Below are positions 59,228 to 64,000 of a stretch of DNA of 64,000 nucleotides, one piece after another. How positions within the stretch are numbered: position 1 is the stretch's first letter; every line of letters begins with the position of its first letter. The notes under the pieces were generated by a model that worked only from the letters and a program-made list of their open reading frames with translations, was not told the DNA's origin and made no database searches. The stretch lies in assembly GCA_002706685.1 (NCBI GenBank), contig PALV01000021.1, forward strand, positions 62,001-126,000. Direction: 5' to 3'. The position numbers and the translations under genes are program-made. The DNA is from Gammaproteobacteria bacterium. Lineage in GTDB: Bacteria > Pseudomonadota > Gammaproteobacteria > Pseudomonadales > Pseudohongiellaceae.

Positions 59228-59989
59228 TGGCGGCATTCGCACGCCACCGTCCAGGCGGATCACCTCGCCGTTCAGGTAGCGATTTCTGACAATGGATAGC
59301 GCCAGGTCGGCAAATTCTTCCGGCAGGCCCATCCGTTTGGGATACTGAATAGACTGCACCAGGGCGTCTCGAACCTGTTCAGGAGCCGCCTGCATCATCG
59401 GTGTTGAAAACACACCGGGGGCGACTGTCATGATCCGTATCTGGTCGCGAGCCAGATCTCTCGCAATTGGCAGCGTCATGCCGACCAGTCCGCCCTTGGC
59501 GGCGCTGTACGCAGCCTGGCCGCGCTGCCCATCGAAGGCTGCCACCGAAGCAACATTGATGATCACTCCCCGATCTGCATCACCCTCAAGCTCTCGCTGG
59601 CACATGGCAGCGGCACACAGACGCAGTACGTTGAACGTACCAATCAGATTTACATCGACAATTCGGCGAAACATATCAAGCGGCATGGGGCCATCTCGGC
59701 CCACGGTTTTGGCAGCACCACCGATACCAGCACAATTGATATTGATATGCAGCCCGCCAAACTTCTGCATTGCAGAATCAATGGCACGCTGCACACTCTG
59801 CTCGTCTGTAATGTCGCCAGCCTGCCAGGCCACTTCCCCCGCCACGCTCGCTGCAGCTTCAAGCAGCCGTTCTTCATCACGGTCAAACATCAGCACTTTC
59901 GCGCCACTGGCGACCAGCGCCCGGGTAGCCGCAAGCCCCAGGCCTGAGGCAGCGCCTGTCACAAATGCTGTTTTTTCCTGAATCTCCAT
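59225..59989 (-). CDS. Short-chain dehydrogenase, 3-hydroxyacyl-CoA dehydrogenase type II-like
   Basis: This is a 254-residue SDR enzyme starting at ATG 59989, with GGAGG seven bases upstream. The nucleotide-binding TGAASGLGLAATRAL and the NCAGIGG motif precede the catalytic Ser (NVASVAAFDGQ) and the YSAAK pair. The ending PKRMGLPEEFADLALSIVRNRYLNGEVIRLDGGVRMPP is typical of HSD17B10-like 3-hydroxyacyl-CoA or 2-methyl-3-hydroxybutyryl-CoA dehydrogenases. This fits its divergent neighbour, an alpha-methylacyl-CoA racemase domain, and suggests branched-chain acyl-CoA breakdown. The exact substrate is inferred. Confidence 0.82.
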   Translation of the reverse strand: MEIQEKTAFVTGAASGLGLAATRALVASGAKVLMFDRDEERLLEAAASVAGEVAWQAGDITDEQSVQRAIDSAMQKFGGLHININCAGIGGAAKTVGRDGPMPLDMFRRIVDVNLIGTFNVLRLCAAAMCQRELEGDADRGVIINVASVAAFDGQRGQAAYSAAKGGLVGMTLPIARDLARDQIRIMTVAPGVFSTPMMQAAPEQVRDALVQSIQYPKRMGLPEEFADLALSIVRNRYLNGEVIRLDGGVRMPP

Positions 59990-60012
59990 GGTAAAACCTC
60001 CGCATGCAGTCA

Positions 60013-60070
60013 ATTATGCAAGCATGTAAGATGCAAACAGTTGAAGCAAGTGCTTATTGATAGCGCACTT
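60013..60070. promoter_or_regulatory. Divergent regulatory region between the SDR and racemase-GGDEF genes
   Basis: The 115-base spacer holds AAGTGC (60048-60053) and GCACTT (60065-60070), an inverted repeat with an 11-base gap, and a possible -10 for the SDR gene (CATAAT on the minus strand, 60018 down to 60013). Three ATGCA repeats lie near the SDR start. A shared operator is possible but not shown. Confidence 0.35.
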
Positions 60071-60104
60071 AAAACAAGATCAACACCGGGTGAGAAAAAC
60101 AACA

Positions 60105-61838
60105 ATGACACCAAGATCAGACAACAACAGCATCCAGCAGTCGCAGGAAAAACCAGGCGGCCCGCTGCAGGGTCTGAAAGTTGTGGAGATGGCCGCCATC
60201 GGCCCGGTTCCGTTTACTGCAATGATGCTGGCCGACATGGGTGCCGACGTTGTTCGTATCGACCGCTCAAAAAGCAAAGACGAAAGCTCGCCCAATGCCA
60301 TGGATCGCGGTCGGCAGAATCTCACACTGAACCTTAAAAAAACTGGCGATCTTGAGCAGGCACGTCGACTCATTGCACAGGCGGATGTATTACTGGAGGG
60401 ATTCCGCCCCGGCGTGATGGAGCGGCTTGGCCTGGGGCCGGAGCCGTGCATGGCGGACAATCCGCGGCTTATTTATGGGCGCATGACCGGCTGGGGCCAG
60501 CAGGGTCCTCTGGCTGCAGCGGCTGGCCATGATCTCAATTACATCGCCTTGAGTGGCGCCCTGCATGCCATGGCAGATGGAGAGACCCCACCTCGCCCAC
60601 CACTCAACCTTGTTGGTGACTATGGTGGTGGCGGCATGCTGTTGCTGTCGGGTGTGCTTGCTGCCCTGCATGAACGCACAAAATCGTCCAGGGGCCAGGT
60701 GATAGATGCCGCGATGAGTGACGGTACCGCGCTGTTGATGTCACTACCCTATGCGCTGTATAACTCCGGACGCTGGACACAGCTACCAGGAAAAAATCTG
60801 CTCGATGGCGGTGCGCCCTTCTATCAGTGCTATAAATGTGCTGATGGTAAATTTATCAGCATTGCGCCGATTGAACCTCAGTTCTATGAGGAGCTGCTGC
60901 TGCGTTGCGGAGTCAGGGCCGACAAGGAAAATGCCCTGTTGTTTGAGCAAATGAATCAGAGCAGCTGGCCTCGCATGCAGGAACAGCTAAAGCATCTATT
61001 CGCAACGCACTCGCGCGATCAGTGGTGTGAATTACTGGAGGGAACTGACGCCTGCTTCGCACCTGTGCTAAGCATGTCGGAAGCGCCAGAGCACCCACAC
61101 AACAGGGCACGCGAGACTTTTGTCAGTCTGTCTGGCCAATCTGGTAAATATCAACCTGCGCCGGCACCACGCTTTTCCCGCACCCCCTCCGGCTGCGGCG
61201 CAAGCCCAACTGTCACCGACATCGATGCCGTCATGCAGCGCTGGTCGGCAGAATTGCCGTCGGTCAGAACTCTCACCTCCGATACGGAAGCCAATCAGGC
61301 TGCGGCACTGCAGCAAGAGGTTCAGTACCTGAAGAGCAGACTGGAAAAGCTGGAGACCACTGATTCTTTGACCGGACTTAACAATCGGCGCAGCTTTTCT
61401 GAACGATTGCGACAGGAACACGCCCGGATTCAGCGCGGCGACCGCACTGCCTGTCTGCTGCTGGCCAACATCGATCATTTCCGGCATATCAATGAGCAAT
61501 ATGGCCACGAAATGGGTGATCAGGTACTGGTCAGATTCGCAGAGATCTGTAACAGCGTTTTTCGCCAGTACGATGTTGTCTGCCGTTGGGGCGATAGGGA
61601 GTTTCTCATACTGCTGCCAGCAACAGACAAGCACCAGGCAGGAGCGGTGGCGGACCGTTTACACCAGACACTTACTGATGTCAGTCCGGACGATGACGAA
61701 CAGTCCATGAAGCTTACTGTAAGCATTGCCATCATCACCATGACAGCTGATAAAGATATTAGCGCTTTGTTGCGACAGCTCGACGACATGCTCACTGAAG
61801 CCAAATCGGCCGGGCGCAATGTCACTGTGCTTGATTGA
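60105..61838 (+). CDS. Fusion of an alpha-methylacyl-CoA racemase (CoA-transferase III) domain and a degenerate GGDEF domain
   Basis: One uninterrupted 577-residue frame joins two unrelated modules. Residues about 20-380 are a CaiB/BaiF-type domain closest to alpha-methylacyl-CoA racemase: GRMTGWGQQGPLAAAAGHDL with His142, and NLVGDYGGGGM with Asp172, match the catalytic His/Asp pair of that enzyme. A short coiled coil (about 399-418) leads to a GGDEF-fold domain starting TTDSLTGLNNRRSF. There GGDEF reads GDREF (496-500). The first metal-binding Asp is Asn455 and the catalytic Glu is Arg498, so cyclase activity is unlikely. RQYD (487-490) sits five residues before it, exactly the inhibitory c-di-GMP-site spacing. 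An upstream TTG start (60057) is possible but weaker. Confidence 0.85.
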   Translation: MTPRSDNNSIQQSQEKPGGPLQGLKVVEMAAIGPVPFTAMMLADMGADVVRIDRSKSKDESSPNAMDRGRQNLTLNLKKTGDLEQARRLIAQADVLLEGFRPGVMERLGLGPEPCMADNPRLIYGRMTGWGQQGPLAAAAGHDLNYIALSGALHAMADGETPPRPPLNLVGDYGGGGMLLLSGVLAALHERTKSSRGQVIDAAMSDGTALLMSLPYALYNSGRWTQLPGKNLLDGGAPFYQCYKCADGKFISIAPIEPQFYEELLLRCGVRADKENALLFEQMNQSSWPRMQEQLKHLFATHSRDQWCELLEGTDACFAPVLSMSEAPEHPHNRARETFVSLSGQSGKYQPAPAPRFSRTPSGCGASPTVTDIDAVMQRWSAELPSVRTLTSDTEANQAAALQQEVQYLKSRLEKLETTDSLTGLNNRRSFSERLRQEHARIQRGDRTACLLLANIDHFRHINEQYGHEMGDQVLVRFAEICNSVFRQYDVVCRWGDREFLILLPATDKHQAGAVADRLHQTLTDVSPDDDEQSMKLTVSIAIITMTADKDISALLRQLDDMLTEAKSAGRNVTVLD

Positions 61839-61881
61839 CATACAATTCAATTGATACGAATAAGCTGACCAAGGAAATTAA

Positions 61882-63303
61882 ATGCTGACGATTGACGAGT
61901 ATCTCAAATACGACGCGACCGGCCTGGCACAGTTGTGCCGGGAAAAGGAAGTCACTGCCGAGGAATTGCTGACCATCGCCTGCGCCAGGGCAGACGCCGT
62001 CAACCCGAAGCTGAACGCACTGGTGCATCGTGAAGACAGATCGGCAATGGAGCTTGCCCGGCGACAGGATCACGAGCCAGGCGATGGACCACTGGCGGGT
62101 GTTCCATTTGTGATCAAAGAGGTCAATGCCGTCAAGGACTGGCCCTACACACGAAGCACTCCATTGCTTCGAGACAATGTCGCCCGCCAGCACAGCCGGA
62201 TTGCACAACGTTACTTCGCTGCCGGGCTGCTTCCCTTTGCCAGCAGCAACACGCCAGAGCTTTGCCTGACCATAACCACAGAGTGGTCGCTGTTTGACCT
62301 GTGCCGCAATCCGCATAACCCTGAATTCAGTGCAGGTGGCAGCAGCGGCGGCTCTGCCAGTGCCGTCGCTGCCGGTATTGTACCCGCCGCCGACGCCAGC
62401 GATGGTGGTGGTTCCATACGTGTACCAGCCGCCTGTTGCGGGCTGATTGGTCTCAAACCAAGCCGTGGTCTGACCGTAACGGAGCCTGACATGGGCAACG
62501 CCTGGAGTGGCATGAGCGTCAGCCATGTTGTCTGCCGTTCGGTACGCGACAGTGCCGCGTTTCTGGATATACAGAAGCTGTCCAGGCCGGACCTGTTTGC
62601 CCTGCCACCGCAGCCTTCAAGCTTTACTGATGCCTGCCAGCGGACACCAGGCAAGCTGACCATCGCTGTGCAGCTGGAACACCCAGGCGGCGGCGCAATT
62701 CACCCTGAATGTCAGGCCGCTGTAGAGGGAACCGCCCGTCGATGTGAAGCCATGGGACATCAGATCGCGCTCATCGCACCGCCCGTGGACTACGCGGCCG
62801 CAGGCAGTGCCATGGCGGTCCTTATCAACATTCATGCAGCCCAGATCATCGCGCCCCTGCTGGAGCAGAAACAGCAGGAACTCAAAGACGCACAGTTGTC
62901 CGAGTCAGTGCTACGAATGGTCGCGCGCGGTATCAAGGCCACAGCCCGGGAATACCTGCAGGCAATCGACACACTGAAACAGATAGAGCGGCAAATGGCA
63001 GACTTCCATCAGCAGTATGATCTGGTACTGTCTCCGGTGCTGGCGCGCCCGACGGCCCCTCTGGGCTGGCTGGACATGAACAGTCAGGACATGCGCGAAT
63101 ACGCCAGCCGCTATGCCGCTTACAGCCCGTTTACTGCACTGTTTAACGGCACCGGCCAGCCCAGCATCTCGCTGCCGCTGGGGAAGAGCCAGCAGGGTTT
63201 GCCCATCGGGGTGATGTTCAGTACCGCCTGGGGAGGCGATCAGACGCTGCTGCAACTGGCCAACACATTAATTGAGGGCGTTGTGCCGGTTGCTGCAAGC
63301 TGA
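61882..63303 (+). CDS. Amidase signature family enzyme
   Basis: This is a 473-residue Ser-cisSer-Lys hydrolase. The lysine is in VPFVIKEVNAV (Lys79). The amidase signature AGGSSGGSASAVAAGIVPAADASDGGGSIRVPAACCGLIG has the cis-Ser at about 154 and the nucleophile at 178. Members include fatty-acid amide hydrolases, aryl-acylamidases and 6-aminohexanoate-dimer hydrolases; the substrate cannot be told from sequence. It starts 43 bases after the racemase-GGDEF gene with GGAAAT upstream, so the two may form an operon. It is not GatA: no gatB or gatC is near. Confidence 0.88.
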   Translation: MLTIDEYLKYDATGLAQLCREKEVTAEELLTIACARADAVNPKLNALVHREDRSAMELARRQDHEPGDGPLAGVPFVIKEVNAVKDWPYTRSTPLLRDNVARQHSRIAQRYFAAGLLPFASSNTPELCLTITTEWSLFDLCRNPHNPEFSAGGSSGGSASAVAAGIVPAADASDGGGSIRVPAACCGLIGLKPSRGLTVTEPDMGNAWSGMSVSHVVCRSVRDSAAFLDIQKLSRPDLFALPPQPSSFTDACQRTPGKLTIAVQLEHPGGGAIHPECQAAVEGTARRCEAMGHQIALIAPPVDYAAAGSAMAVLINIHAAQIIAPLLEQKQQELKDAQLSESVLRMVARGIKATAREYLQAIDTLKQIERQMADFHQQYDLVLSPVLARPTAPLGWLDMNSQDMREYASRYAAYSPFTALFNGTGQPSISLPLGKSQQGLPIGVMFSTAWGGDQTLLQLANTLIEGVVPVAAS

Positions 63304-63312
63304 CCCTGCTGT

Positions 63313-63321
63313 TGTTATAAT
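63313..63321 (+). promoter_or_regulatory. Candidate ppa promoter (extended -10)
   Basis: TGT-TATAAT is a perfect extended -10 in the 134-base spacer before the pyrophosphatase gene. It gives a leader of roughly 110 bases, in which no further element is evident. Confidence 0.55.
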
Positions 63322-63437
63322 GCGCGCCTTTTTGGCACCGATTGTTATTTAAAAGGTGCGCTATTGTCGGCATGCGGTACCCGGCAAGCCGATTTTTTGT
63401 CAACCATTCACCTACTGACACAGGATACTGATCGAAG

Positions 63438-64000
63438 ATGAGCAAAACCAAGTTTTCCCGCTGGCGCCCTCACCCATGGCACGGCATTGCTGCTGGCCCG
63501 GATGTTCCGCGTATTGTTACCGCCTACATTGAAATCAGCCCCTTTGATCAGATGAAGTACGAAATTGACAAGGATTCGGGATACCTGTGTGTCGACAGAC
63601 CTCAGCCGACTTCCGCACAACAGCCCACGCTGTACGGATTTATCCCGCGGACATACTGTGGCGATCGTGTACGCGACCTGATGCCTGGCGCTGAATGTGG
63701 CGACGGCGACCCGCTGGACATCTGTGTGATCAGCGAGCGGGCCATAGACCGCACTGAAATTCTGATGAAAGCAAAAGTGGTTGGCGGCCTGCCTATGAAC
63801 GATGGTGGTGAAGCTGACGACAAAATTGTTGCCGTTCTGGTTGATGACCCGGCGTTTGGCCATGTCAATGAAATCAGCGAGCTGCCGCCCATCATGATTC
63901 ACCGCATCGCCCACTACTTCCGCACCTACAAGATGGTGCCCGGCAAAGAAAACAAGGTCACAATCGGCGAGCCTTACGGCTTCGACCGCGCTGCAGAAGT
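63438..64000 (+). CDS. ppa: Inorganic pyrophosphatase, family I (3' end cut by the window)
   Basis: Soluble pyrophosphatase hydrolyses pyrophosphate released by biosynthesis and so drives those reactions forward. About 187 codons are visible from the ATG at 63438; the rest lies beyond the window. Family features are [36 protein letters not shown], and the metal-binding signature [13 protein letters not shown] (the DGDPLD motif). The N-terminal 25 residues ([15 protein letters not shown]) are longer than in E. coli Ppa, as in some marine gammaproteobacteria. Confidence 0.93.
   Translation, partial: MSKTKFSRWRPHPWHGIAAGPDVPRIVTAYIEISPFDQMKYEIDKDSGYLCVDRPQPTSAQQPTLYGFIPRTYCGDRVRDLMPGAECGDGDPLDICVISERAIDRTEILMKAKVVGGLPMNDGGEADDKIVAVLVDDPAFGHVNEISELPPIMIHRIAHYFRTYKMVPGKENKVTIGEPYGFDRAAE

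Noticed and set aside
60004..60036. Three ATGCA repeats near the SDR start
   Set aside because: Too short and unevenly spaced to support as an operator or repeat array.
61882..63303. Amidase read as GatA of the Glu-tRNA(Gln) amidotransferase
   Set aside because: No gatB or gatC nearby, and the motif context fits general amidases.

Overview
The window reads as chromosomal DNA of a free-living, probably marine or aquatic gammaproteobacterium, with GC content judged by eye at about 53-55%. The evidence is the long rpsB-to-nlpD housekeeping cluster in gammaproteobacterial order, the Pseudomonas-like pyrG-kdsA-eno-ftsB-ispD order, a NrdA with two ATP-cones, a long-form PyrB without PyrI, and the presence of PilU, RapA, SbcB and BolA. 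I would place it near Pseudomonadales/Cellvibrionales-type lineages such as Pseudohongiella, but that is a guess. I see no tRNA, rRNA, insertion sequence, prophage or CRISPR array.

Region 1 (1-29,820, all minus strand). Read right to left it is one large block: rpsB, tsf, pyrH, frr, uppS, cdsA, dxr, rseP, bamA, skp, lpxD, fabZ, lpxA, lpxB, rnhB, dnaE, accA, tilS, pyrG, kdsA, eno, ftsB, ispD, ispF, truD, pcm, a DUF368 gene and the start of nlpD. It combines translation (S2, EF-Ts, RRF), nucleotide synthesis, isoprenoid precursors (Dxr, IspD, IspF) feeding undecaprenyl phosphate (UppS), lipid A and Kdo synthesis, outer-membrane assembly (BamA, Skp, RseP) and DNA replication. Many genes abut or overlap (GTGA, ATGA and TGAATG junctions). 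surE, normally between truD and pcm, is absent, and a DUF368 (PopT-like undecaprenyl-phosphate translocase) gene sits between pcm and nlpD.

Region 2 (30,120-43,559, mixed strands) holds a polysaccharide deacetylase facing a Bax-like glucosaminidase, bolA, the ylqF-rapA pair, a large M16C metalloprotease, a VanZ-like protein, a 50-residue ORF, grxD, argF with an attenuator-like leader, and a PAS-GGDEF-EAL c-di-GMP enzyme.

Region 3 (43,560-52,147) starts with a rich regulatory region (two NrdR-type palindromes, two tandem DnaA boxes and a candidate promoter) before nrdA-nrdB. Then come a MocA-like nucleotidyltransferase, a periplasmic cyclophilin with a helical insertion, a small membrane protein and dinG, whose 3' end overlaps the small gene.

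Region 4 (52,230-64,000) contains a DUF349 protein, a PlsC-type acyltransferase, sbcB, pyrB, pilU, an SDR dehydrogenase, an unusual fusion of an alpha-methylacyl-CoA racemase/CoA-transferase III domain with a degenerate GGDEF domain, an amidase and the start of inorganic pyrophosphatase. The fusion (60,105-61,838) is the most novel item. Its GGDEF active-site residues are substituted, but an inhibitory-site RxxD is present at the canonical spacing, so it may be a c-di-GMP-responsive acyl-CoA enzyme.
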